From Spirochaeta sp. UBA5339 (lineage in GTDB: Bacteria > Spirochaetota > Spirochaetia > DSM-2461): a stretch of DNA of 64,000 nucleotides. The stretch spans positions 621,671 through 685,670 of the forward strand of contig DHQL01000007.1 of assembly GCA_002408085.1 (NCBI GenBank), read 5' to 3'. Of this stretch, positions 42,488 through 51,368 are shown one piece after another (the first letter of the stretch is position 1; each line of letters opens with the position of its first letter). The position numbers and the translations under genes were made by a program. The notes under the pieces were generated by a model. It made no database searches, had not been told where the DNA came from, and worked only from the letters and a program-made list of their open reading frames with translations.

Positions 42488-43075
42488 ATGAAGATGAGAT
42501 TTATCTCCCTGCTGATGCTTGTCTGTGTATCAGTCTCACCCCTTTTTGCCGATTCAGCCCTTCTGGCAGCAAATCCGGCGGCTGAATCCGTTCTCTCTGC
42601 CTACTCAACCAGAGAGTTTTCAGAGGAACCCCTTAAGGCCGGTCAGCTGGACCTGATTCTTCAGGCCGGAGCCAATGCCCCCAGCGCCCAGAACAGACAG
42701 CCCTGGACCTTTATTGTTGTGGAAAACAGCGAAATCCGTTCCAGACTGTTCAAGTCTCTTCCTGAGGCCTGTGCGGTTGTTGTCGTCTCTGTACCTGTAG
42801 AGGACTACTGCGGCGGAGGGAATTCCCAGTTTGCCGCCGGAACCGCAGCGGAAAGTATGTATCTGATGGCCCAGGGCCTCGGTCTGGGTGCCCATATGTA
42901 CACATTCCCCGCCAAAATTATCAACGAGACTCCTGAAATCAAGACAGGACTGAAGATCGGTGACGACTCAGAAGCAGCCGTTGTACTGGCCTTTGGAAAT
43001 ACCGATGAGGCTGACACCGTTTCCGGTGCATCCGGCAGAAACAATATTGATGACTTTGTTGTAATAATCGATTGA
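42488..43075 (+). CDS. Nitroreductase-family protein with signal peptide
   Basis: 195 residues. MKMRFISLLMLVCVSVSPLFADS is a good Sec signal peptide; the remaining about 172 residues are a short nitroreductase fold with YSTREFSEEPL (FMN-binding Arg), ANAPSAQNRQPWTFIVVEN, and GLGAHMYTFPAKI. FMN-dependent nitroreductases are normally cytosolic and work with NAD(P)H, so an exported one is odd; it would need another electron source or folded (Tat) export, but no twin arginine is seen. The signal could instead be an inner-membrane anchor. Confidence 0.8.
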   Translation: MKMRFISLLMLVCVSVSPLFADSALLAANPAAESVLSAYSTREFSEEPLKAGQLDLILQAGANAPSAQNRQPWTFIVVENSEIRSRLFKSLPEACAVVVVSVPVEDYCGGGNSQFAAGTAAESMYLMAQGLGLGAHMYTFPAKIINETPEIKTGLKIGDDSEAAVVLAFGNTDEADTVSGASGRNNIDDFVVIID

Positions 43076-43091
43076 CAAGTCATATAAATCA

Positions 43092-43129
43092 GCAATCCGG
43101 CACTGGGTGAGATCCCGGTTCCGGATTGC
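43092..43129 (+). terminator. Long hairpin after the nitroreductase gene
   Basis: GCAATCCGG (43092-43100) / CCGGATTGC (43121-43129) with an inner ACTGGG/CCCGGT stem. Followed by CCTCTCACTCTTTTC, so a modest terminator. Confidence 0.6.
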
Positions 43130-43312
43130 CCTCTCACTCTTTTCTATTCCTGTTTTTTGAGATCTCTTCCTCTTTGTCCTAGAATTATCAAAGAGAATAA
43201 TTCCTTTTATTTATGTAATGGTTATGTACCAATGTGGGGTGGCAGAGAATGTCTGAGGGTGACAGTTCCAGAATAGTCTCAATGCTGGCAGATATCTCAA
43301 TGGAGCTTATAA

Positions 43313-45235
43313 TTGAAATATCCCGATGACAGCTCCCTCTTCAAATCTCTGGTACAATCTCTTCCAGATTTATTCTGGATGAAGGATGCTGATGGTGTTT
43401 TTCTGGCATGCAACAAACTGTTTGAAGATCTTATGGGCATCAGTGAAGATCAGATCATCGGCAGAACTGACTACGATTTCTTCGATAAGGAAACCGCAGA
43501 CAGCTTTCGTCTCCAGGATCTGAAGGCTCTGGAGTCTAACGGTTCCGTAATGAATCAGGAGTGGCTTGTCTTCAGGAGCGATGGACACAGGGCCCTTCTG
43601 GAAACGACCAAGACACCCTTTTATGACCGTGAGGGAAACCTTATCGGGGTATTCGGGCTGAGTCACGATATCACCGAGTGGCACAAGGCACAGGAAAAAC
43701 TGCAGGACTACAACTTTCTCATGAAGGAGATGGGCCGGGCGGCCAAGGTCGGGGGATGGGAGTTCGATGCCGAAACAGGAGAGGGCACCTGGACCGAAGA
43801 GATCGCCCTGATCCACGAGGCAGACCCCGATGCTCCCACCAGCAAAGAGATCGGTCTGAGCTACTACTCCCAAGAGTCAAGGCAGCGCCTTGTGAATGCA
43901 ATCAACAACACCATTGAGACAAAGCTTCCCTACTCTCTTGATCTGGATCTTGTCACCCCTTCGGGACTTCACAAGACTGTCAGATCTATTGGCTATCCCT
44001 ACCTGAAGGACGGTAAGGTTTCAAAGATCCGGGGTTCTTTCCAGGATATTACCGATGAGAAGGCGGCTCAGGTGGAAAGACAGAAGCTGGAGCACCAGCT
44101 CAGTCAGGCCCGGAAGATGGAGTCCATAGGCCGACTCGCCGGAGGGGTGGCTCATGATTTTAATAATATGCTGGGGGTTATTCTTGGATATACCGAGATG
44201 ATTCTGGATGAAAGCCGTACCCGGCCTGCTATTCATGAGGCCCTTCTTCAGATCAAACAGGCGGCAGAACGGTCTGTAAATCTGACAAGACAGCTGCTGG
44301 CCTTTGCCAGGCAGCAGGCGGTCCAGCCCAGAACCATCGATGTAAACGAGACCATAGAGAAGATGCTCTCCATGCTCCGCCTTCTTATCGGTGAGTCCCT
44401 CCAGCTTCAGTGGTTTCCGGGAGAGGATGCCGGCAGCATCAATATGGACCCCAGCCAACTGGATCAGGTCCTGGTGAATCTCTGTGTCAATGCCCGGGAT
44501 GCCATACCGGATGCGGGAAAGATTACCGTTGAGACCAGTTCTGTCTTTATCGATGAAACCTTTCACTCCGACGATCCGGCAATTCAGTCGGGTTCCTATG
44601 TGCTTATCTGTGTCAGTGATAATGGTGTGGGAATGGACGGTGATGTGGTCGATCAGATGTTTGAACCCTTCTATACAACCAAGTCGATTGGAGAGGGAAC
44701 CGGTCTGGGACTGGCATCAATCTACGGGATCGTAAAACAGAATGACGGCATGATTGATGTTTACAGTGAGAAGGGAAGGGGGAGTACTTTTAAGATTTAT
44801 CTTCCAAGGGATGAAAAGCACTCTGTTTCAGATTCTGGAGAGTCTGATGAGGATGCTCCTGGCGGCAACAGGGAAACAATTCTCCTTGTGGAGGATGAGG
44901 CCATAATCAGAGAGATGACCTGCAAAATGCTTAGCAACCTGGGATATAAGGTACTGACAGCGGGGACTCCCGGAGAAGCTGTCACCCTGGCCGCTGATAA
45001 GTGCGGGGATATTGATCTGCTGATAACCGATGTTATTATGCCGGAGATGAACGGCAGGGTCCTGGCGGAGAGACTGGATAAACTGAGACCCGGACTGAAG
45101 TGCCTCTTTATGTCGGGGTATACCTCCAATATCATTAATGATCATGGAATTCAGGAAGAGAACCTCTTTTTCCTGCAGAAACCCTTTACCCGGGCCGAGC
45201 TGGCCAGGAGGATCAGGGAGGCTCTGAGGCAATGA
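43313..45235 (+). CDS. Hybrid sensor histidine kinase (PAS-PAS-HisKA-HATPase-REC)
   Basis: 640 residues, no membrane segment. PAS 1 (about 8-125; FKSLVQSLPDLFWMKDADGVFLACN) and PAS 2 (about 140-250), each with the trailing S/T-HDITE or FQDITDE pattern; HisKA with H281 in LAGGVAHDFNNMLGVILGYTE; HATPase with LVNLCVNARDAI, VSDNGVGMD and GEGTGLGLASIYG; and a C-terminal receiver with D573 in DLLITDVIMPEMNG. The start is TTG 43313 (GGAG 7 bases upstream). The C-terminal receiver suggests relay or self-inhibition. It precedes the TRAP genes but is probably a separate unit. Confidence 0.9.
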   Translation: MKYPDDSSLFKSLVQSLPDLFWMKDADGVFLACNKLFEDLMGISEDQIIGRTDYDFFDKETADSFRLQDLKALESNGSVMNQEWLVFRSDGHRALLETTKTPFYDREGNLIGVFGLSHDITEWHKAQEKLQDYNFLMKEMGRAAKVGGWEFDAETGEGTWTEEIALIHEADPDAPTSKEIGLSYYSQESRQRLVNAINNTIETKLPYSLDLDLVTPSGLHKTVRSIGYPYLKDGKVSKIRGSFQDITDEKAAQVERQKLEHQLSQARKMESIGRLAGGVAHDFNNMLGVILGYTEMILDESRTRPAIHEALLQIKQAAERSVNLTRQLLAFARQQAVQPRTIDVNETIEKMLSMLRLLIGESLQLQWFPGEDAGSINMDPSQLDQVLVNLCVNARDAIPDAGKITVETSSVFIDETFHSDDPAIQSGSYVLICVSDNGVGMDGDVVDQMFEPFYTTKSIGEGTGLGLASIYGIVKQNDGMIDVYSEKGRGSTFKIYLPRDEKHSVSDSGESDEDAPGGNRETILLVEDEAIIREMTCKMLSNLGYKVLTAGTPGEAVTLAADKCGDIDLLITDVIMPEMNGRVLAERLDKLRPGLKCLFMSGYTSNIINDHGIQEENLFFLQKPFTRAELARRIREALRQ

Positions 45236-45564
45236 TATGCCTCTGTCTGTCCGGTGGAATGAGTCCCTTTACGAGTGAAAATACGGCAATATTAGAAATA
45301 TAGAATATAGAGGTATAATGATATGTTTTAAAAAAGCTATACTAGTATGGTAGTTGTTCGTATATGCGTATTCTAAAAGTTTTTTTCTTGACAACTGGTT
45401 ATTTCAATGTATGGTAAAATAAGTTTATTGGCCCACCGGAACTGATTATTGCTGCTGAGGGAGACGGTACTCTACAGGAGTTCACAGTCTGAGACTGCTG
45501 ACTCACGGGTATACCCTGCAGTATATGATTGCCGATGGGATTGGTAAAATTTGGAGGTTTTTGT
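45236..45564. other. Intergenic region upstream of the TRAP genes
   Basis: About 330 bases with no gene. The first half is AT-rich and the second, after the promoter, is a leader of about 140 bases containing a small hairpin (CAGTCT-G-AGACTG near 45487-45499). No riboswitch class is recognised. Confidence 0.5.
45388..45415 (+). promoter_or_regulatory. Promoter for the TRAP transporter operon
   Basis: TTGACA (45388-45393), 16-base spacer, TATGGT (45410-45415). Strong -35 with a moderate -10; transcript would have a leader of about 140 nt before dctP. Confidence 0.55.
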
Positions 45565-46575
45565 ATGAAAAAAATTATGTTAGCTCTGTTGATCGCTTCT
45601 ATGGCTGTTTCAACTGTAGTTGCCAGCGGACAGCAGGAAGCTGGTGAAGGTGGAGAAAGAACAGTAACTCTGGTTTACGCCGAAGTTAACCCCCTTGATA
45701 CAATCGTTGGACAGACAGGTCTGAAGTTCAAGGAAGAAGTTGAAAGACTTTCTGAGGGAACTATTCTGGTAGATCTGCAGCACAGCGGTGTTCTGGGTGC
45801 TGAAAATGACGTTCTCGACACAATGCTCGGTGGTGGTGGAACCATCGATATGTCCAGAATCTCTGCTTTCGCTCTGACCAGCTACGGCGGTGAGAAGTCC
45901 AAGCTTCTGTCCATCCCTTACACATTCGAAGGAAGAAGCCACTTCTGGAACTTCGCGACCAGTGAACTGGCTCCCGAATTCCTCCTTGAGCCCCACGAAA
46001 ACGGAACAGGAATCCGCGGTCTCTTCTACGGAGAGGAAGGATTCAGACACTTCTTCGCTACCAAGCCCCTCAACAGCATTGACGACCTGGCCGGTATGAA
46101 GATCCGTGTATCCAACGACCCCATCATGAATGGTATGGTCCGCGGTCTCGGCGCTGCCCCCACTGTTGTATCCTTCGGCGAGCTCTACTCCGCTCTCCAG
46201 ACTGGTGTTGTTGACGCTGCCGAGCAGCCCATCGCCAACTACAAGTCCAACGCTTTCCCTGAAGTTGCTCCCTACATGATCCTCGATGGTCACACACTTG
46301 GTGCTATCCAGGTTGTAATCACCGACGAAGCATGGGACAAACTGTCTCCCAGACAGCAGGAAGCTATGATGGAAGCCGGAAGAATCGCTTCAGCCTACAA
46401 CAGAGAGATCTCTGAAGGTGCTGAAAACGAAGTTCTTGCCGAGCTGAGAGCAGACGGTATCACTGTTGTTGAAGTAACAAACGGAGCTCCCTGGCAGGCA
46501 GCTACTGCAGACGTAATTGCAGAAGCCAGCTCTTCCAACCCCGAGCTCTACAAGAAAATTCTTGACATGAAATAA
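45565..46575 (+). CDS. dctP: TRAP transporter substrate-binding protein
   Basis: 336 residues from ATG 45565 (GGAGG 7 bases upstream). Signal peptide MKKIMLALLIASMAVSTVVASGQQE, then the DctP fold with EVERLSEGTILVDLQHSGVLG, GEEGFRHFFATKPLNSIDDLAGMKIRVSNDPIMNGMVRGLGAAPTVVSFGELYSALQTGVVDAAEQP. The Arg in MKIRV binds the carboxylate of the substrate, so an organic acid is likely, but the substrate is not predictable. Codon use is strongly biased toward a few codons, as in highly expressed proteins. Confidence 0.95.
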   Translation: MKKIMLALLIASMAVSTVVASGQQEAGEGGERTVTLVYAEVNPLDTIVGQTGLKFKEEVERLSEGTILVDLQHSGVLGAENDVLDTMLGGGGTIDMSRISAFALTSYGGEKSKLLSIPYTFEGRSHFWNFATSELAPEFLLEPHENGTGIRGLFYGEEGFRHFFATKPLNSIDDLAGMKIRVSNDPIMNGMVRGLGAAPTVVSFGELYSALQTGVVDAAEQPIANYKSNAFPEVAPYMILDGHTLGAIQVVITDEAWDKLSPRQQEAMMEAGRIASAYNREISEGAENEVLAELRADGITVVEVTNGAPWQAATADVIAEASSSNPELYKKILDMK

Positions 46576-46597
46576 TTAAAACATCGTTTTATTTATT

Positions 46598-46635
46598 AAA
46601 ACCCGGGTGTAGCTTCTTGCTTCTATCCGGGTTTT
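46598..46635 (+). terminator. Attenuating hairpin between dctP and dctQ
   Basis: AAAACCCGG (46598-46606) / CCGGGTTTT (46627-46635) with a T-rich tail. It sits inside the operon and probably lets a fraction of transcripts stop after dctP, giving more binding protein than membrane subunits. Confidence 0.6.
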
Positions 46636-46735
46636 TCGATAAAAAAATAATGTAATAAAAACAAAACAGTTTTCTTGAAGATCCCGGCACAGGAGTGATT
46701 CTGTGCCATTTCTCTGTTTAAACGAGGAGTGTAAG

Positions 46736-47326
46736 ATGAAAGCGGTTTTTCATATTGCGGACAAGATCAAGCCTTTTTACGACCTGGTCGACAAGGTGGT
46801 TCTTTTTGTCTGTAAAATACTGCTGATAGTAGACATTGTCATTACCACAATGGCAGTAACCGGGAGATATGTCTCTTTTATCCCCGACCCAGCCTGGAGT
46901 GAGGAGGTGGTTCTCACCTGTATGGCCTATATGGCAGTGCTTTCCGCAGCCCTCGCTATTCGCCGTAACTCACATATCCGTATGACAGCATTTGACAGAT
47001 TTCTGCCGAAGAAGCTTGTTCATACCCTGGATTTCATCTCCGACATAGCCGTCATGATTCTCGGTTTTATCATGATTTTTGTCGGCTGGAACTATGCTCA
47101 GAGGCTCGGTTCCAGAGGTTTTTACGTAAGTATGCCCGGACTTTCCCGGTTCTGGATGTACTTTCCCGTACCCCTGGCCGGTGTGGCCATGGTTATCTTT
47201 GAAATTGAAATGATCTATAACAGGATTAGACATCTTGTTATGGGTGACGATACTGGAATTCCCGAGGCCCACAACGAAATGGAAGAAGCGGCTCTGGAAA
47301 TGGATGAGGAGGACACAGAAAAATGA
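46736..47326 (+). CDS. dctQ: TRAP transporter small permease subunit
   Basis: 196 residues from ATG 46736 (GAGGAG upstream). Four membrane helices (about 18-40, 50-72, 90-112, 130-155), with DPAWSEEVVLTCMAYMAVLSAALAIRRNSHIRMTAFDRFLP, the DctQ signature. It partners the large subunit in Na+-driven uptake of the DctP ligand. Overlaps dctM by 4 bases (ATGA). Confidence 0.92.
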   Translation: MKAVFHIADKIKPFYDLVDKVVLFVCKILLIVDIVITTMAVTGRYVSFIPDPAWSEEVVLTCMAYMAVLSAALAIRRNSHIRMTAFDRFLPKKLVHTLDFISDIAVMILGFIMIFVGWNYAQRLGSRGFYVSMPGLSRFWMYFPVPLAGVAMVIFEIEMIYNRIRHLVMGDDTGIPEAHNEMEEAALEMDEEDTEK

Positions 47327-48615
47327 TTGTAAACAGTATGGCGATTTTTATTCTGCTTGGAACCTTCCTGTTCTTTGTAATTATCCGTTTCCCCATTGCC
47401 TATGCGGTGGCTCTCTCTTCTGTTCTCTGCCTTCTCTATCAGGGACTTCCCCTCTCTACCGTCGCACAGCAGATGGTTAAGGGAATCAGTTCCTTCAGTC
47501 TGATGGCGGTACCCTTCTTTATTACCATGGGGTATATCATGGGAAGCGGCGGTATTTCCGAGAAGCTTATTGCCCTGGCAAACGCCTGTGTAGGCTGGAT
47601 GCGCGGTGGAATGGCGATGGTAAACATTGTTTCCTCTTACTTCTTCGGCGGAATTTCCGGTTCTGCTGCTGCCGATACAGCTTCCCTCGGTTCCATCATG
47701 ATCCCCATGATGGTTGATCAGGGCTATGACGATGACTTTTCAACAGCCGTAACCATTACATCATCCTGTGAGGGACTCCTTGTACCTCCCAGCCACAACA
47801 TGGTTATCTACGCCACAACTGCCGGTGGAATCTCCGTAGGAAGCCTCTTCCTTGCCGGATACCTTCCCGCAGCCATTCTGGCGGGAACCCTGATGATCGG
47901 TTCCTATATCTTCAGTGTGAAGAGACAGTACCCCAAGGGTGACAAGTTCAGCATTATCAACCTGTTGAAGCAGCTGTCCATCTCCTTCTGGGCCCTGGCG
48001 GCGATTATTATCGTTGTTGTCGGAGTTGTCGGCGGTATATTCACCCCCACTGAGTCAGCGGCTATCGCCGTTGTATACAGCCTCTTTGTTTCGGTTTTTA
48101 TCTACAAGGGACTCAACTGGAAAGGTGTATGGAAGGTTCTGGACCAGTGTGTTCACACCCTGTCCATAGTACTGATCCTGATTGCAACATCCAGTATCTT
48201 CGGATTCCTTCTGACCCGTCTGAACGTTCCCACACTGGCTGCCAATGCCATTCTGGGACTGACTGACAACCCGATACTCCTGGCTCTGATGCTGAACCTT
48301 ATTCTGCTGATTCTCGGCTGTATTATGGACATGGCGCCGATCATTCTGATCGCCACACCCATTCTGCTGCCCATCGCAACATCCATCGGCATCCATCCCA
48401 TTCAGTTCGGTATTATGGTAATCCTGAACTGCGGTATCGGACTGCTGACACCTCCTGTAGGTTCCGTACTCTTTATCGGTTCCGCTGTAGGTAAGGTATC
48501 CATTGAACGTGTTGTTAAGGCGACTCTGCCTTTCTATATCTGTATGATCGCAACTCTGATACTGGTAACATTTATTCCCTCTATCAGTCTCTTCCTGCCC
48601 AGCCTGTTCAACTAA
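47323..48615 (+). CDS. dctM: TRAP transporter large permease subunit
   Basis: 430 residues, about 12 membrane helices. Family motifs VPFFITMGYIMGSGGISEKLIALANACVGWMRGGMAMVNIVSSYFFGGISGSAAADTASLGSIMIPMM and PTESAAIAVVYSLFV; GLLTPPVGSVLFIG near the C-terminus. It is the Na+-coupled transport subunit. ATGA overlap with dctQ; a YcxB-like gene starts 3 bases after its stop. Confidence 0.94.
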   Translation: MIVNSMAIFILLGTFLFFVIIRFPIAYAVALSSVLCLLYQGLPLSTVAQQMVKGISSFSLMAVPFFITMGYIMGSGGISEKLIALANACVGWMRGGMAMVNIVSSYFFGGISGSAAADTASLGSIMIPMMVDQGYDDDFSTAVTITSSCEGLLVPPSHNMVIYATTAGGISVGSLFLAGYLPAAILAGTLMIGSYIFSVKRQYPKGDKFSIINLLKQLSISFWALAAIIIVVVGVVGGIFTPTESAAIAVVYSLFVSVFIYKGLNWKGVWKVLDQCVHTLSIVLILIATSSIFGFLLTRLNVPTLAANAILGLTDNPILLALMLNLILLILGCIMDMAPIILIATPILLPIATSIGIHPIQFGIMVILNCGIGLLTPPVGSVLFIGSAVGKVSIERVVKATLPFYICMIATLILVTFIPSISLFLPSLFN

Positions 48616-48618
48616 GGC

Positions 48619-49110
48619 ATGGATTTCAGGTTCGATTACAGAGTCAGCCCTGTCAATCTGTGGGTATTGACCATGGTCAATATCTACAGATCCATGATGG
48701 GGATGATCAACTTTGTCTTTACCGTCTCCATGGTACTCCTGGCTGTCAGATTCTGGCCGGGAGTTTCCGTGGGGATTAGAGTGCTGATAACCGGGGGAAT
48801 CCTTCTGTTTCCCCTGCTTCAGCCTGTTTCGATATTCTTTCGATGCCGGAAGATTGTAAGGAGAATGCCCGGGGATATGGAAATCTCTTTTGAAAAGAAG
48901 GGAATCACCACATCCACAGGCGGGCAGAGCTCAGTTCTTGCCTACGGCGATGTACGTTCGGTGGTCAGGGTATTTAATATGCTGATCATCTACTCCCGTT
49001 CCAGACAGGGGTTTATCCTGAGCGATGACATCCTGAAAGGGAAGGGGAGGGAGCTGTATAACTTCCTGAAGAAGAACCTTAAGGCCGGTCCCAAGGCTGC
49101 TGGAAAGTGA
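48619..49110 (+). CDS. YcxB-like small membrane protein
   Basis: 163 residues. Two hydrophobic segments (about 27-47 and 53-72), then a cytosolic beta domain with ISFEKKGITTSTGGQSSVLAYGDVRSVVRVFNMLIIYSRSRQGFILSDDILKG, the pattern of the YcxB-like C-terminal domain (unknown function). It starts 3 bases after dctM with no separate promoter, so it is probably the last gene of the TRAP operon, closed by a terminator. Confidence 0.75.
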   Translation: MDFRFDYRVSPVNLWVLTMVNIYRSMMGMINFVFTVSMVLLAVRFWPGVSVGIRVLITGGILLFPLLQPVSIFFRCRKIVRRMPGDMEISFEKKGITTSTGGQSSVLAYGDVRSVVRVFNMLIIYSRSRQGFILSDDILKGKGRELYNFLKKNLKAGPKAAGK

Positions 49111-49112
49111 CA

Positions 49113-49145
49113 AAAGGCTGTTCTACCGAGAGGTGAACAGCCTTT
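49113..49145. terminator. Bidirectional terminator
   Basis: AAAGGCTGTTC (49113-49123) / GAACAGCCTTT (49135-49145), 11-nt loop, followed by ATTTTT on the plus strand. It ends the TRAP operon and the convergent MCP gene. Confidence 0.8.
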
Positions 49146-49149
49146 ATTT

Positions 49150-51012
49150 TTACTCCGATATCCTGTAACGGCTTAGAATCTCAACCACCTCGGCCAGTGA
49201 GGCGTCGGTGGCCCTGTTCTGTTCCACCATCAGCCCAGACTGATCTGTAATCCTGTCGGAGCTGCCTGAGATCTCCTTCATGGCGGCGGTGACATTCTGG
49301 TTTATCTCCCTCATCTTTGTTACCGCCTGGAGGATCTCACTGTTGCCGATCTGCATCTCGTTGGAGCCCTGGGTCACGCTGTCGGAGACCTTCTCCAGAT
49401 CACCGATGGCGCTCTCCAGCTCCCTTGAAAAGCTGACAACCTTCTCGGTAAAGCTGAACATATTGTCTACAGTCTGGCGCACATCGGTGATATGGTCGCC
49501 CATCTGTCCCATTGATTCCTGCATGGTCACAAACTCACCGTCAATATCGGCGATACGGGAGAGGACCTCCTTCATGTTTTCACCGATACTTTTGGACTGG
49601 AGAGAGGCGGTCTCCGCCAGCTTGCGGATCTCATCGGCAACCACCGCAAAACCTCTCCCGGAGTCACCTGCATGGGCCGCCTCAATGGCCGCATTCATGG
49701 CCAGGAGGTTGGTCTGACTGGCTACTGAGGCGATCATGGTATTGGCCTCGATCAGGTGCTGTGAATCGCTGCTGATCATCTCCATGGTCGCCTGCATGGT
49801 CTGAAACCTTGTCTTTCCCTCGGCGGCGGAGCTGACCAGGGCCTCTGTACGGGATTTGCTCTCGTTGGAGAGGTTCATCAGCTGTGAGTTATGGTCCATC
49901 AGCTCCCTGAGGGAACCTGATGAAACCCCGAGGATGCTGACCTGTCTGCCTATGGACTCACCCAGGGCATCGATGTTTCTTGCAAGCTGCTCAACAGCCG
50001 CTGTGGTCTCAATTATGCTGGCGCTATGCTCCTCCATCTGCGCCGATGTGCCGTCCAGATTGCTTTTTATCAGCCTAACCGCATCGGCCATCTCCTGAAC
50101 CCTGCTGCCCAGTTCCCCCTTGTCCTTCTTAAGAAAATCCACATTTTTCAGGATCGTGGTAAAACCGCTGTTGAGGCTGGAAAACAGGTCATTTGCCATG
50201 AGACTGACAAGTCCTATCTCATCACAGGTCATTACCGGCAGAGTGACCGTCATATCCCCGGAAACTCCAACCTTCAGTGAATCTATCATAAGAGTCATGG
50301 GGGTAATCATATTCCTCATTATCAGAAGGAGCATAAGGACCATGAAAATAAGAGCCGTGAATCCTGCGGCAATAAACAGATGAAGGTTGCTGAGGGGAAG
50401 AGTTCTGCCCATGGATAGTGCCGTAGTAGATATATGGTCAATCAGAACAAACATAATAAGAGTTCCGGCAAAGGAGCTGATGATTCCGAGACCCAGCTTG
50501 AACCTCAGGGTAAAAATGCTCTCCATAGTTCTGTTGTTCTCACGTATCAAAACATCCAGTCTTGAGTTTACAATGGACATCAGGGGGATAAATATCATAA
50601 AGAAGAAGGGAATGATCCATAGAACTGTGTAGAATCCGGCATGGGGAAAATCAATATTAATGATGTATCTCATATTCACAACTCCCCCCAGACAGACAAT
50701 CAGCAGCAGAATATTAAAGTAGCCAAGGATCTTATTGCCGAAGGATTTCCACATGGCCCATTCCGTATTTCCCGAAGCCAGGGCCTTTTTGTAGTATCTC
50801 ATGGGAAGAAGAGCAAGAAGATAGCCCATAGCCAGTGTGATCAGTGCAACCACAACTACGGCTGGACTCATAAAGATGGAAATCAGTTCTTCCATGGTAA
50901 TAAATCCGCTTAAGTAGGTGAATGAAGCCAGAAGTGCGGGGGCTGAGAGGGGGAATATCAGAAAAATGGTTATGGTTGCTCTGAATAGCCGTTTGTAACT
51001 TAAATCGTTCAT
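49150..51012 (-). CDS. Methyl-accepting chemotaxis protein
   Basis: 620 residues from ATG 51012 (GGAG 6 bases upstream; an earlier in-frame ATG overlaps the binding site). About six membrane helices in the first 245 residues and no large periplasmic domain, so it senses within the membrane or by a partner. A HAMP-like segment (about 245-300; ITPMTLMIDSLKVGVSGDMTVTL) is followed by the signalling domain (about 330-615) with the highly conserved hairpin tip IASVASQTNLLAMNAAIEAAHAGDSGRGFAVVADEIRKLAE. It controls flagellar motor bias through CheA/CheW. Confidence 0.94.
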   Translation of the reverse strand: MNDLSYKRLFRATITIFLIFPLSAPALLASFTYLSGFITMEELISIFMSPAVVVVALITLAMGYLLALLPMRYYKKALASGNTEWAMWKSFGNKILGYFNILLLIVCLGGVVNMRYIINIDFPHAGFYTVLWIIPFFFMIFIPLMSIVNSRLDVLIRENNRTMESIFTLRFKLGLGIISSFAGTLIMFVLIDHISTTALSMGRTLPLSNLHLFIAAGFTALIFMVLMLLLIMRNMITPMTLMIDSLKVGVSGDMTVTLPVMTCDEIGLVSLMANDLFSSLNSGFTTILKNVDFLKKDKGELGSRVQEMADAVRLIKSNLDGTSAQMEEHSASIIETTAAVEQLARNIDALGESIGRQVSILGVSSGSLRELMDHNSQLMNLSNESKSRTEALVSSAAEGKTRFQTMQATMEMISSDSQHLIEANTMIASVASQTNLLAMNAAIEAAHAGDSGRGFAVVADEIRKLAETASLQSKSIGENMKEVLSRIADIDGEFVTMQESMGQMGDHITDVRQTVDNMFSFTEKVVSFSRELESAIGDLEKVSDSVTQGSNEMQIGNSEILQAVTKMREINQNVTAAMKEISGSSDRITDQSGLMVEQNRATDASLAEVVEILSRYRISE

Positions 51013-51167
51013 GAATTCTCCGGTCATTGGACTTGTATAAATGAAGTCTTGTCATTTAAAGAGGCAAAGTCAAATAAACCGGAAAAATCCTGACAAACAT
51101 GATTTGCGGGAGGCTGTTACCGGACTTGCGGCTTCCGGGCCGATCCGGCCTGCCGCAAGCATGATAA

Positions 51168-51368
51168 TCAGACGGTACGTCCCGCGTCGTTCCCATCCCG
51201 GATGGCCAGGGCAATGTTGAAGGGTTCGTCACAGTCCCCCACAGCGTGGGTCTCGGATACGGAAATCCCCTTGAGCAGGAACTTGTTGGGGAGCAGATCC
51301 CCTGCATTGATAATCGAATCAGCCTTGATCACCGTGTTCCAGCCGCCCTCGGTGGTAATGGTTACCTC
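51168..51368 (-). pseudogene. 3' remnant of an FAD-dependent flavin oxidoreductase
   Basis: A 66-codon open stretch with no start, directly after and in the same frame as the radical SAM stop codon. It reads VTITTEGGWNTVIKADSIIN... and ends AVGDCDEPFNIALAIRDGNDAGRTV, i.e. the C-terminal FAD-binding tail (GDC-P...A..DG...G) of 2,4-dienoyl-CoA reductase/old-yellow-enzyme or related NAD(P)H oxidoreductases, whose full length is 400-670 residues. The rest of the gene is gone. The downstream 155 bases to the MCP start hold nothing recognisable. Confidence 0.7.

Noticed and set aside
42488..43075. Tat-exported nitroreductase
   Set aside because: The signal region has no twin-arginine motif.
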